This document shows, piece after piece, positions 42,007-50,815 of a stretch of 64,000 nucleotides of DNA; the first letter of the stretch is position 1, and each line of letters begins with the position of its first letter. The DNA comes from Candidatus Microbacterium colombiense (GTDB taxonomy: Bacteria > Actinomycetota > Actinomycetes > Actinomycetales > Microbacteriaceae): the NCBI GenBank assembly GCA_029203165.1, contig CP119308.1:3410001-3474000 (forward strand), written 5' to 3'. The notes beneath the pieces are model-generated. The model was not told the DNA's origin. It did no database searches and saw only the letters and a program-made list of their open reading frames with translations. The translations under genes and the position numbers were made by a program.

Positions 42007-42085
42007 CCACGCCCCCGCTGAGCGTCCACGCCCCCGCCGAGCGGCGTCAGCAGGCGGGGGCCTCGGCGCTCAGGAGGGGTCTCGG
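42007..42085. repeat. GC-rich four-unit inverted repeat with a 19-base pitch
   Basis: CCACGCCCCCGCTGAGCG at 42007 recurs as CCACGCCCCCGCCGAGCG at 42026 (19 bases). Inverted GGCGGGGGCCTCGG at 42053 recurs as AGGAGGGGTCTCGG at 42072 (19 bases). The design (two direct, two inverted, pitch 19) is that of the 81-bp elements at 93 and 14034, though the sequence and loop length differ. It lies in the 196-base gap between the YbjQ gene and the antiporter. Confidence 0.6.
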
Positions 42086-42138
42086 CGCGGCAGATCGGGT
42101 CGGGATGCCGGCGACGGGCGAGCCGGACGAGCCCGGCG

Positions 42139-43872
42139 TCAGGCGCGACCGGACTGACGGGTCGCGCCTCGGGTGTCGAGCGCGAGCTCCTCGGCATCCA
42201 TCGCGGCGATGAGCTCGCGCATGAGCTCCTCGTCGAGGTCACCGGCGTCGCGCTCCTGCAGCAGGATCTCGCGGCGCACCTGCAGCCAGCCGCGGGACAG
42301 CGCGACGAGGTCGTCGTACGACGGCCGGGTCACGGCGTCCTCCACCGCCTGCGCGGCATCCGTGTCCTTCTCGACCCTCGTCATGCGTTTCGTGAAGGCA
42401 TCGAACACGCTCAGGTCGACCTCACCGTACTTCGCCTCCCACTCCACGCGTTTCTCGGCCAGGTACGCCTTGCCCGCCTCGCGGCTCTTCTCCTTGACCG
42501 CGGCGAGCGCCCGCTCGTCGTCGTCATGATCGACGTCGCCCTCGATGCCCAGGCGGCGGATGAGCAGCGGCAGCGTGAGGCCCTGGAGCAGCAGCGTGCC
42601 GACCGTCACGATGAAGGCGACGACGACGATCGCGTGCGACGCCTCGGTGTTGAGGGTCGCGAGGTCGGCCGCGGCGAGCGCGACCGCGAGCGTGACCACG
42701 CCGCGCATGCCCGCCCACGAGATCACGGCGCTGTCCTTCCAGCTGAGCTTCAGCCCGGCCATCTGCTCGCGCACGATCTGGGTGCGCAGCTCATCGGCCG
42801 TGCGCTCCCCCCAGCGACGCGATCGACGATGCCGCTTCTCGAACTCGCCCGACTCGACACCGCGATCCCAACGTTCGAGCCGCTTGCGGTCCTGGAAGTT
42901 CGCCCACGCGCTCGTGGGGTAGATGTACAGCGGTCGCACGATGAGCACGACCAGCAGCACGGCGCCGGCGAGCAACAGGATCTGCTCGACGGATTCGCTG
43001 CCGAGGTCGCGCAGCACACGCGGGAACTGCAAGCCGATGTAGGCGAACACGAAGCTCTCCAACAGCAGGTCGGCCGAGAGCCACAGGGGCTTCTCCTGCT
43101 GGCGGGTCGTGTAGTCGGTGCGCGGGGAGTTGAACCCGACGTACAGGCCCATCGCGACGACCGCGAGCACGCCCGAGCCGAGCAGGTGCTCCGCGATCGC
43201 ATAGGCGCCGAACGGGGCGAGCAGTCCGAAGGTGCCGTTCACGACCGGATCGCTGATGCGCATGCGCAGCTGATGCAGCACGATGCCGAAGAGCAGACCG
43301 ATCACGACGCCGATCACGACCGCCAGCAGGAACTGCCACACGCCGTCCCAGACCGTGAGCGTGGCACCCGCGATCGTCAGCGATGCGAACACCCGATACA
43401 GCGTGAGCGAGGTGGCGTCGTTGATCAGGCTCTCCCCCGAGAGCACCGTCATGATGCGGCGAGGAAGCCCCAACCGGCGTCCGATCGCGGCGGCGGAGAC
43501 GGCGTCGGGCGGGGCGACGATCGCGCCGAGCAGCAGCGCGCCCGGCAGCGTCAGCGACGGCATGATCCACCACGCGAGGAAGCCGACCGCGAGTGTCGTG
43601 ATCAGCACCAGCCAGATGCCCAGGCGGCGGATCTGCGGCAGGCTGCGCTTGAAGCCCACGAACGACACGTCCAGCGCCGCCGAGTAGAGCAGCGGAGGCA
43701 GGACGAGACTCAACAGCACATGGCCGTCGATGTCGAGATCGGGGATCACGGGCAGGAAGGATGCCGCGAGCGCGACAACCGTGACCAGCAGGGGCGCGGG
43801 CCAACCTCGCCAGCGCGCGAACGCGGCGACGGCTACTGCTCCGACGAGGACGTAGAAGATCCCGGCTTCCAT
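42139..43872 (-). CDS. CPA1-type Na+/H+ antiporter (577 aa)
   Basis: A sodium/hydrogen exchanger with 12-13 helices (IFYVLVGAVAVAAFARW first) and the family core: APPDAVSAAAIGRRLGLP with the ion-binding Asp region and LSGESLINDATSLTLYRVF. A cytoplasmic C-terminal tail of about 150 charged residues follows, typical of NhaP-like proteins. It would keep internal pH and sodium. Start at the ATG at 43872. Divergent from the luciferase-like gene 54 bases away. Confidence 0.9.
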   Translation of the reverse strand: MEAGIFYVLVGAVAVAAFARWRGWPAPLLVTVVALAASFLPVIPDLDIDGHVLLSLVLPPLLYSAALDVSFVGFKRSLPQIRRLGIWLVLITTLAVGFLAWWIMPSLTLPGALLLGAIVAPPDAVSAAAIGRRLGLPRRIMTVLSGESLINDATSLTLYRVFASLTIAGATLTVWDGVWQFLLAVVIGVVIGLLFGIVLHQLRMRISDPVVNGTFGLLAPFGAYAIAEHLLGSGVLAVVAMGLYVGFNSPRTDYTTRQQEKPLWLSADLLLESFVFAYIGLQFPRVLRDLGSESVEQILLLAGAVLLVVLIVRPLYIYPTSAWANFQDRKRLERWDRGVESGEFEKRHRRSRRWGERTADELRTQIVREQMAGLKLSWKDSAVISWAGMRGVVTLAVALAAADLATLNTEASHAIVVVAFIVTVGTLLLQGLTLPLLIRRLGIEGDVDHDDDERALAAVKEKSREAGKAYLAEKRVEWEAKYGEVDLSVFDAFTKRMTRVEKDTDAAQAVEDAVTRPSYDDLVALSRGWLQVRREILLQERDAGDLDEELMRELIAAMDAEELALDTRGATRQSGRA

Positions 43873-43926
43873 GAGTCCCACGGTAGCGGGGGAATGCCGA
43901 CAGGCGGACGGGCGTTGCACGCAGGG

Positions 43927-44976
43927 ATGTCCGATACAGCACTCTCCGTCCTCGATCTCGTCCCGGTGCGCACCGGCCAGACCAGTGCCGAGGCGGTTGC
44001 CGCCTCCCTGTCACTCGCCGCCGCCGCTGACCGTCTCGGCTACCGTCGCTACTGGTTCGCGGAGCACCACAACATGCCCGCGGTGGCATCCACGACGCCG
44101 CCGGTGCTGATCGCGGCCGCCGCATCGCGCACCGAGCGCATCCGTCTGGGCTCCGGCGGCGTCATGCTGCCCAACCACGCGCCCCTCATCGTGGCGGAGC
44201 AGTTCGCCGCCCTCGAGGCCATCGCTCCGGGGCGCATCGATCTGGGCCTCGGCCGCGCGCCCGGAAGCGACCCGGTCATCACGCAGCTGCTGCGCGGATC
44301 GGGCACGACGAGCGATGTGGAGCAGTTCCCGCGCAACGTGCAGGACATCGCGGCACTCGTCTCGGGCGAGGGCGCGACCGTGCGCTTCACCTCCGGCGGC
44401 GAGTACACGGTGCGCGCGACCCCCGCGGCGACCGGCGCTCCCGAGGTGTGGCTGCTGGGCTCGAGCGACTACTCGGCTCAGCTCGCGGCATCCCACGGCC
44501 TGCCCTACGTGTTCGCGAACCACTTCTCCGGGCAGGGGCTCGAACGGGCGCTCGACCTGTACCGCGCGGGGTACCAGCCCAGCGCGGAGCACCCCACACC
44601 GCGCACCTTCCTCACCGTGAATGCGGTGGCGGCGCCGACCGTCGAGGAGGCCGAGGCCCGCGCCCTGCCCCAGCTGCGGATGATGTCGCGCCTGCGTCTG
44701 AACAAGCCGCTGACCGCGCTCGAGACCGTCGAGGAGGCGATCGCCGCCGGGATCGCCGAGGCCGATGCCGCCACCGATCAGGTCGTGAAGGATGCTCGGT
44801 CGCGCTGGTTCGTCGGCACCGGCGACTCGGTCGCCGCCGAGGTGCGCGAGTTCGCCGCCCGGTGGGGTGTCGACGAGGTCATGCTCTCTCCGGTCGCCGG
44901 GGCGTACGACGCCGAGCCGATGGCGTCGGCCGAGGGCCGAGCCCAGACCCTGCAGCTGGTGTCCGCAGCGCTCTAG
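43927..44976 (+). CDS. LLM-class flavin-dependent oxidoreductase (349 aa)
   Basis: A luciferase-like protein of the single-gene MsnO8/YhbW-type group. LSVLDLVPVRTGQTSAEAV opens the barrel, and YRRYWFAEHHNMPAVASTTPPVLI, RIRLGSGGVMLPNHAPL and GRIDLGLGRAPGSDP are strong family marks. Probably binds FMN; the substrate is unknown. It is a different subgroup from the operon at 1.8-5.5 kb. No clear ribosome binding site precedes the ATG. Confidence 0.88.
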   Translation: MSDTALSVLDLVPVRTGQTSAEAVAASLSLAAAADRLGYRRYWFAEHHNMPAVASTTPPVLIAAAASRTERIRLGSGGVMLPNHAPLIVAEQFAALEAIAPGRIDLGLGRAPGSDPVITQLLRGSGTTSDVEQFPRNVQDIAALVSGEGATVRFTSGGEYTVRATPAATGAPEVWLLGSSDYSAQLAASHGLPYVFANHFSGQGLERALDLYRAGYQPSAEHPTPRTFLTVNAVAAPTVEEAEARALPQLRMMSRLRLNKPLTALETVEEAIAAGIAEADAATDQVVKDARSRWFVGTGDSVAAEVREFAARWGVDEVMLSPVAGAYDAEPMASAEGRAQTLQLVSAAL

Positions 44977-45071
44977 CCACTCCCCCGGTGCGCGCCGCCG
45001 TCGCGGCGCCGAGTGAGGCTGGTCATCCGCCGCGGACGGGCGTAGCCTCGGCAGCAGAGAGGGGTTCGACG

Positions 45072-45281
45072 ATGAGCACCACCAAGACACTCGCACTCTG
45101 GGTCGCCTACGGAACGAACGGCGTTGTCGGCAGCATCCGGCACGACGACGAGGGATATCAGGTCACGATGGCGGGGGCGGATGCCGCAGCCGGCACGTTC
45201 CCGAACCTCGCCGCGGCGAAGGGCGCTCTGCACGCGCGGATGACGCCGGGCAGCGCGCGGCCGACGTTCCAGGAGCACTGA
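45072..45281 (+). CDS. Small conserved-type protein (69 aa)
   Basis: Starts MSTTKTLALWVAYGTNGVV, then a charged middle (IRHDDEGYQVTMAG) and NLAAAKGALHARM. No recognised domain. AGAGGGG precedes the ATG at correct spacing. Function unknown; the composition suggests a small soluble alpha/beta domain. It sits between the luciferase-like gene and pheA, convergent with pheA. Confidence 0.65.
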   Translation: MSTTKTLALWVAYGTNGVVGSIRHDDEGYQVTMAGADAAAGTFPNLAAAKGALHARMTPGSARPTFQEH

Positions 45282-45303
45282 GCGCGCGAGAACCGAGCGT
45301 CAG

Positions 45304-46254
45304 TTACTCCGCGGGCTCGCCGCTGAGGATGCCGCGCAACCAGTCGCGGGCCTCGACGAAGATGTCGTCGGCGTAGCGCTCCGGATAATGCACGATCTGA
45401 CGGTCGGCGCGCGGGTACGAGCCGAGGAACACCACGCGCGGGCTGAACCGGCGGATGCCGAGCAGGGCGTCGGCCATCCGCTCGTGCTCGATGTGCCCGT
45501 CGGCGTCGATCACGAACCGGTAGCGTCCGAGCTCGTCGCCGATGGGCCGTGATTCGATCAGCGACAGGTTGATGCCGCGGGTCGAGAACTGCTCGAGCAT
45601 CTCGAGCAGCGAGCCCGGGTGATCGTGGGGCAGTTCGACGATCAGCGAGGTCTTGTCGGCACCGGTCGGCGCGGGCGGCGTGGTGGTGCGGGTGACCAGC
45701 ACGAAGCGCGTGACCGCCTGCGCGTTGTCGCCGATGTCGGATGCCAGCACCTCGACGTCGTAGTGGTTGACGATGCCGGGGGCGGCGATCGCGGCCTGTG
45801 CCGGAAGCGTGCCGTCGAGCACGCCGATGGCCGAGGCGACGTTGCTCGCCGCCGGCACGTGCGAGTGCGAGGCCACGTGCGCACCCAGCCAGCCGTGGCA
45901 CTGCGCGTAGGCGACGGGGTGGGCGGCGATCACGTGCACCTGGTCGAGGGTGGTGCCGCGCGGGGCGACGAGCACGAAGTTCACCGGCACCAGGTACTCG
46001 CCGATGATGCGCAGACCGGGCAGCGTCGCGAGAGCATCCTGCGTGGTGGAGACGCCGCCCTCGATCGAGTTCTCGATGGCGATCATCGCCGCGTCGCTGC
46101 GTCCCTCGAGCACGTCGGCGAGCGCCTCACCGACGTTGTGCACGGGCCGCCAGTTCTGGCCCCGGGCCTCCGCCACCTGATCGAGTGCCGCCTCCGTGAA
46201 GGTTCCGGCCGGGCCGAGATAGCTGTAGGTGCGGCGTTCAGTCACGCGTTTCAC
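45304..46254 (-). CDS. pheA: Prephenate dehydratase (316 aa)
   Basis: Converts prephenate to phenylpyruvate in phenylalanine synthesis. The catalytic domain starts YLGPAGTFTEAAL and holds the essential TRFVLV motif (Thr-Arg-Phe). The C-terminal ACT regulatory domain has GSLLEMLEQFSTRGINLSLIESRP, where GALxxLL-like and ESRP motifs bind phenylalanine, so feedback inhibition is expected. The GTG at 46254 has AGGAGG six bases upstream, inside a short hairpin (CCTCC/GGAGG) that might limit ribosome access. Divergent from pgm. Confidence 0.94.
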   Translation of the reverse strand: MKRVTERRTYSYLGPAGTFTEAALDQVAEARGQNWRPVHNVGEALADVLEGRSDAAMIAIENSIEGGVSTTQDALATLPGLRIIGEYLVPVNFVLVAPRGTTLDQVHVIAAHPVAYAQCHGWLGAHVASHSHVPAASNVASAIGVLDGTLPAQAAIAAPGIVNHYDVEVLASDIGDNAQAVTRFVLVTRTTTPPAPTGADKTSLIVELPHDHPGSLLEMLEQFSTRGINLSLIESRPIGDELGRYRFVIDADGHIEHERMADALLGIRRFSPRVVFLGSYPRADRQIVHYPERYADDIFVEARDWLRGILSGEPAE

Positions 46255-46321
46255 CTTAGCCCTCCTCCTCTAGGAGGAAACCGAAGTTTCACCTGCGGCG
46301 GAATCGGGGCAGACTGTGTGC

Positions 46322-47965
46322 ATGACGAGCCGTGCCGGCCTCCCCGCGGAGGAAAGTGACCTCATCGATGTCGACGAGCTGATCGCCGCCTACTACGACC
46401 GCATCCCGAAGCCCGATGTCGCCGCCGAGCGCGTCGCGTTCGGCACGAGCGGTCACCGCGGCTCCTCGCTGTCGGGCAGCTTCAACGAGAACCACATCCT
46501 CGCGACGACCCAGGCGATCGTCGACTACCGGGCGGCTCAGGGCATCACCGGCCCGCTGTTCCTCGGCCGCGACACGCACGCGCTCTCGTTGCCGGCCGAA
46601 CGCACGGCGATCGAGGTGCTGCTGGCGAACCGCGTCGATGTGCGCGTCGACTCCCGTGACGCGTGGGTGCCGACCCCGGCGCTCAGCCACGCGATCCTCA
46701 CCTACAACCGCGACCTGCCCACCGACTCCCCGAGCCGTGCCGACGGCATCGTCGTGACGCCGTCGCACAACCCGCCGCGCGACGGCGGTTTCAAGTACAA
46801 CCCGCCCCACGGCGGTCCCGCCGACACCGACGCGACCGGCTGGATCGCGGATCGCGCGAACGAGCTCATCGCGAACGGGCTCGAGGGCGTGAACCGCCGA
46901 CGCTTCGGCGATGTCGACTGGGACTCGATCACGGGCTACGACTTCCGCGACGCCTACGTGCGCGATCTGCCCACGATCATCGACATCGACGCGATCCGTC
47001 GCGCGGGCGTGCGCATCGGCGCGGATCCCCTGGGCGGAGCATCCGTGGAGTACTGGGCGCTCATCAAGGAGATGCACGACCTGGACCTGACCGTCGTGAA
47101 CCCCGAGGTCGACCCGACCTGGCGCTTCATGACGCTCGACTGGGACGAGAAGATCCGCATGGATCCGTCCTCCCCTTCGGCGATGGCCTCGCTGGTCGCG
47201 AAGAAGGGCGACTTCGACGTGCTCACCGGCAACGACGCGGATGCGGATCGCCACGGCATCGTGACCCCGGATGCCGGGCTCATGAACCCCAACCACTACC
47301 TGGCCGTCGCGATCGACTACCTGTTCTCGCACCGCGCCGAATGGCCGCGGGATGCCGCGATCGGCAAGACGCTCGTGTCGTCGATGATCATCGACCGCGT
47401 CGCCGAGTCGCTCGGCCGCCGCCTGCTCGAGGTTCCCGTCGGGTTCAAGTGGTTCGTCCCCGGGCTGCTCGACGGCTCCGTCGCGTTCGGCGGCGAGGAG
47501 TCGGCCGGCGCATCGTTCCTGCGCAAGGACGGCTCGGTCTGGTCGACCGACAAGGACGGCATCCTGCTCTGCCTGCTCGCCGCCGAGATCATCGCGGTCA
47601 CGGGCAAGACCCCCTCGGAGCGGTACGCCGAGCTCGAGGCCGCGTTCGGCTCGTCGGCGTATCAGCGCGTGGATGCTCCGGCGACGCCCGAGCAGAAGGC
47701 GACGCTGGGCAAGCTGGCACCCGAGTCGGTGTCGGCGACGACCCTGGCCGGCGAGGAGATCATCGCCAAGCTCTCGCACGCTCCGGGCAACGGCGCGGCG
47801 ATCGGCGGGCTCAAGGTGCAGACCGAGCACGCCTGGTTCGCGGCCCGCCCCTCGGGCACCGAAGACGTGTACAAGCTCTACGCCGAGAGCCTGCTCGGAC
47901 CCGAGCACCTCGCCGAGGTGCAGTCCGAGGCGCGCGCGGTGGTCGCGGCGGCCCTCGGCGGCTGA
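46322..47965 (+). CDS. pgm: Phosphoglucomutase, alpha-D-glucose-specific (547 aa)
   Basis: Interconverts glucose 1-phosphate and glucose 6-phosphate. FGTSGHRGSSLSGSFNENHI and the phosphoserine loop TPSHNPPRDGGFKYNPPHG (Ser148) are typical of bacterial Pgm, as are the metal loop DADADRHG, the sugar loop GGEESAGASFLR and the phosphate-binding RPSGTEDVYKLYAES. The ATG at 46322 is preferred over a GTG two codons earlier because it starts the conserved part and a -10-like CAGACT lies six bases upstream. Connects galactose and glycogen routes to glycolysis. Confidence 0.95.
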   Translation: MTSRAGLPAEESDLIDVDELIAAYYDRIPKPDVAAERVAFGTSGHRGSSLSGSFNENHILATTQAIVDYRAAQGITGPLFLGRDTHALSLPAERTAIEVLLANRVDVRVDSRDAWVPTPALSHAILTYNRDLPTDSPSRADGIVVTPSHNPPRDGGFKYNPPHGGPADTDATGWIADRANELIANGLEGVNRRRFGDVDWDSITGYDFRDAYVRDLPTIIDIDAIRRAGVRIGADPLGGASVEYWALIKEMHDLDLTVVNPEVDPTWRFMTLDWDEKIRMDPSSPSAMASLVAKKGDFDVLTGNDADADRHGIVTPDAGLMNPNHYLAVAIDYLFSHRAEWPRDAAIGKTLVSSMIIDRVAESLGRRLLEVPVGFKWFVPGLLDGSVAFGGEESAGASFLRKDGSVWSTDKDGILLCLLAAEIIAVTGKTPSERYAELEAAFGSSAYQRVDAPATPEQKATLGKLAPESVSATTLAGEEIIAKLSHAPGNGAAIGGLKVQTEHAWFAARPSGTEDVYKLYAESLLGPEHLAEVQSEARAVVAAALGG

Positions 47966-47983
47966 CACCACGGCGGGACCTGC

Positions 47984-49822
47984 CTAGCCGTCGATCTCGA
48001 AGACGGGCTCGCCCCAGCCGATCGTCCGCTCCCTGGCGACCTCGATGCCCGCGGCGGCGATCAGTGTGAGCACCTCGCCGCGAGTGCGGAACCCGGAACC
48101 GTGTAGGCAAAACAGCTGCAGATCCTCTGCGGCATCGTGATCGTCGATCTCCTCGGGAACGAGCAGGTGCTCGACCACGAGCATGCGTCCTCCGTCGCCG
48201 ACAGCGGCGTGCGCCTGCTGCAGCGCCCGCACCGCATCATCGTCGGGCAGAGCAGTCAGCACTCCTCCGAGCACCACGGTGTCACCCTCCGGCCACGCCT
48301 CGGTCGCCGAGCCCTCGTGCGGGTGAACGTGCGCTCGGGCTGCCTCGGGCAGTGCGGCGAGCGCGGCATCCGTTCGCGATGCCCGCACGATCAGCGTCAC
48401 CTCCGGTGCCGATGCTGAGGAGAGTGCGTCGGCGAGAAGCGTCGCGGCCCCTGCCCCTCCCGCGGTCACGCGCTCCCCCGCGGCGAAGGAGTATTCACGT
48501 GCGAAGGCCGGGCGCAACCACTCGAGTTCCTCGGCGGCGGCATCCTCGAATCCTTGAGCAACCTTCTCCGAGGTGTCGGCGAGCTCATCGGGCGTTCCGC
48601 CCAGCGTGCGTCGCGACACGGACGACCCCTGCTCGACCGCTTCGAGTAGGCCGTCGAACACACGCACGAGACCGCCGACTGGATGCCGCAGGTCGAGTTC
48701 CTCCGCCACCTCCTCGTCATCGAGCACGGCGCCGAACTCCGTCACGGCGAACACCCCGTCGCCCTGGTCGTCGAGCACGTCGATCGTGGAGAGGTAGCGC
48801 AGCAGTTTGCCGAGGCCCGCAGCATCCGCACTCGTCGCCGCGCTCAACGCCTCGACCGACACGCGCCCTGCACGGATCAGCGGAACGACGCCGAGGGTGA
48901 CGGCCACCCGGATCGCCCGGGAGGGCAACGGATCGACGAGCTCGTGCATGCGGTCGATGAGATCGACCTCGCTGTCAGGATCGGGCAGCCCCCCGGTGCC
49001 CTCGAGCTCGTCGACCTCGGTGCGACGCCAATAGCCGGTCACCTCGACGCGATCCGCTGCGAGCCCGCGCTCTTCGCGCAGCCACCGACGCAGAGGTTTG
49101 ATCGACAGCGTCTCGCCGGCCACCCAGGCGAACGGATCACCGTCGCGCCAGGTCATCGCCTGCACGGCATCCGCGAGATGCGTGGTGGTGCCGGCCGGAA
49201 CGGGTCCGCGATGCACCCAGGTGACCGTGGTGCCCTCCTTCATCTCGATCGCCTGCTCATCGCTCGGCCCCCCGACCTCGATGAACACCTCGGTCGGCGT
49301 CCCATCCGGCACCTCCTCCAGCCAGCGCGCGATCGCCGGGATCGCCGTGTCGTCACCGGCGATGAGCAGCCAGTCCGCGCCGACGGGTTGCAGCAACGAC
49401 ATCTTCGGGCCGGCGATGTGCACGCGGTCTCCGACCTCGCACGAGCGCGCCCAGGTGGATGCGACCCCCGTGCCGTGCAGCACGAAGTCGAGTTCGAGGC
49501 GCCCGAGCTCGGCGTCGAAGGAGCGCACCGTGTAGGTGCGCGCCACGGGACGTGGATCACGCGGCCACTCGATCACCCGGTCGCGCTGGACCGGCAGATG
49601 CAGTTCACCCGTGAGCGGATCGGCGAAGAAGACCTTGATCTCGTCATCGAACCCCTCGGTCACCAGCGGGGGCAGCTCGTGCTCGCCGTCATGGAAGCCG
49701 GCAAGCTGAGGCCCGCCGAGCACGATGCGACGCATGCTCCCCGAGATGTCGAAGGCGTCGATCACCGACAGCTCGCGGAGCGTGATCGGCTCGATCACGG
49801 AGGGACGGATGCTGCGCGCCAT
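47984..49822 (-). CDS. Siderophore-interacting protein fused to an O-methyltransferase-like domain (612 aa)
   Basis: Residues 1-275 are a SIP/ViuB-type ferric-siderophore reductase: FAD motif ARTYTVRSFD (about 94-103), DWLLIAGDDTAIPAIARWLEE and the NAD-side WVAGETLSIKPLRRWL. Residues about 285-612 look like a class II O-methyltransferase: a winged-helix dimerisation part (AIRVAVTLGVVPLIRAGRVSVEAL), then VLGGVLTALPDDDAVRALQQA and GGRMLVVEHLL. The SAM-binding glycine loop (TAGGAGAATLLADAL) is altered, so methyl transfer is uncertain. Last gene of the iron-uptake cluster; it should release iron in the cytoplasm. Confidence 0.85.
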   Translation of the reverse strand: MARSIRPSVIEPITLRELSVIDAFDISGSMRRIVLGGPQLAGFHDGEHELPPLVTEGFDDEIKVFFADPLTGELHLPVQRDRVIEWPRDPRPVARTYTVRSFDAELGRLELDFVLHGTGVASTWARSCEVGDRVHIAGPKMSLLQPVGADWLLIAGDDTAIPAIARWLEEVPDGTPTEVFIEVGGPSDEQAIEMKEGTTVTWVHRGPVPAGTTTHLADAVQAMTWRDGDPFAWVAGETLSIKPLRRWLREERGLAADRVEVTGYWRRTEVDELEGTGGLPDPDSEVDLIDRMHELVDPLPSRAIRVAVTLGVVPLIRAGRVSVEALSAATSADAAGLGKLLRYLSTIDVLDDQGDGVFAVTEFGAVLDDEEVAEELDLRHPVGGLVRVFDGLLEAVEQGSSVSRRTLGGTPDELADTSEKVAQGFEDAAAEELEWLRPAFAREYSFAAGERVTAGGAGAATLLADALSSASAPEVTLIVRASRTDAALAALPEAARAHVHPHEGSATEAWPEGDTVVLGGVLTALPDDDAVRALQQAHAAVGDGGRMLVVEHLLVPEEIDDHDAAEDLQLFCLHGSGFRTRGEVLTLIAAAGIEVARERTIGWGEPVFEIDG

Positions 49823-49834
49823 CGTCGCCGCCTC

Positions 49835-50815
49835 TCAGTTCGCCGCGTCGGCGAGAACGGGCACGACCTTCTCGAGCGCCCAGGGCAAGCCCAGCGGCGA
49901 GGGGTAGGCGATGGGCGATGCGACATCGTCGCCGATCACCCCGTAGGCCCCGCGCTTCACGACGTCGAGGCTCTGGAAGAGCGGATCGGATTCGAGTTCG
50001 GCACGCGTCAGCAACCCCTCGCCGCCGAAGGGGTAGCCGATCACGAGTACGTCGGCCTCGAGCTTGTCGATGTTCTCCTTGCTGAGCCCGGCGTTGTCTC
50101 CCGTGAACTCTGCCGCGATGTCGGGCAGCGTGAAGCCGAGATCGGTGAAGAACGACACGTCGCTCCCCTCATACGAGGAGTACGTGATCTGGTCGGGATG
50201 GATGACCGCGTACGTGATCGTCTTCCCGGCGAACTCCGGATTCGCCGCCGCAGCGTCGGCGAAGGACGCACCAACCTCGGCGATCGCGGCATCCGCCTCG
50301 TCGGCCAGTCCGAGCGCGCAGCCCGCGAGCTCGGTGCGGTCCGACCACGTCATGGCGTCGAGTCCGTCCTCGCTGGTGTAAGCGATCACGGGCGCGATAG
50401 CGGCGAGCTTCGTGTAGTCCTCGTCGAGGCTCCACCCGCTCGTCGCGAGGATCGCGTCGGGAGCGGCTGCCGCGATCGCCTCGAAGTCGATGCCGTCGGC
50501 CGGGTCGTACGAGTCGAGCTCGAGTCCGCGCTCGTCGATCGTCTCCTGCTGCCAGGCGCCGAGCTCGTAACCGGGGTAGATCACCGGTTCGACGTCAAGG
50601 GCGAGCGCGATGTCGAGGTCGACATCCGTGACGACGGCGACCCGCGTCGGCGCCTCGTCGAACGTGCTGCTGCCGAACGCGTGCGTGAGCGTGTACGGGA
50701 AGGTCCCGCACACGCCCGACGCCACGGTCTGCTCGGTGCCTGTGCAACCCGCCAGGGCGGCGACGGACACCACGGCGACGGCGCTCGCCGCGATCAGACG
50801 ACGGTGGTTTCTCAT
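49835..50815 (-). CDS. Iron-siderophore binding lipoprotein (326 aa)
   Basis: A periplasmic-type binding protein of the FecB/FepB fold. Signal and lipobox end AALAGC, so it is lipid-anchored. The body has APTRVAVVTDVDLDIALAL, DAILATSGWSLDEDYTKLAAIAPVIAY and a C-terminal GIGDD-like VIGDDVAS. It captures ferric siderophore for the ABC importer encoded upstream. Its start overlaps the ATPase stop by four bases, and 12 bases separate it from the SIP fusion gene. Confidence 0.9.
   Translation of the reverse strand: MRNHRRLIAASAVAVVSVAALAGCTGTEQTVASGVCGTFPYTLTHAFGSSTFDEAPTRVAVVTDVDLDIALALDVEPVIYPGYELGAWQQETIDERGLELDSYDPADGIDFEAIAAAAPDAILATSGWSLDEDYTKLAAIAPVIAYTSEDGLDAMTWSDRTELAGCALGLADEADAAIAEVGASFADAAAANPEFAGKTITYAVIHPDQITYSSYEGSDVSFFTDLGFTLPDIAAEFTGDNAGLSKENIDKLEADVLVIGYPFGGEGLLTRAELESDPLFQSLDVVKRGAYGVIGDDVASPIAYPSPLGLPWALEKVVPVLADAAN

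Noticed and set aside
42526..43926. A long upstream extension of the luciferase-like gene at 43927
   Set aside because: The extension is antisense to the Na+/H+ antiporter and is His/Arg/Asp-rich. The luciferase family start coincides with the ATG at 43927.
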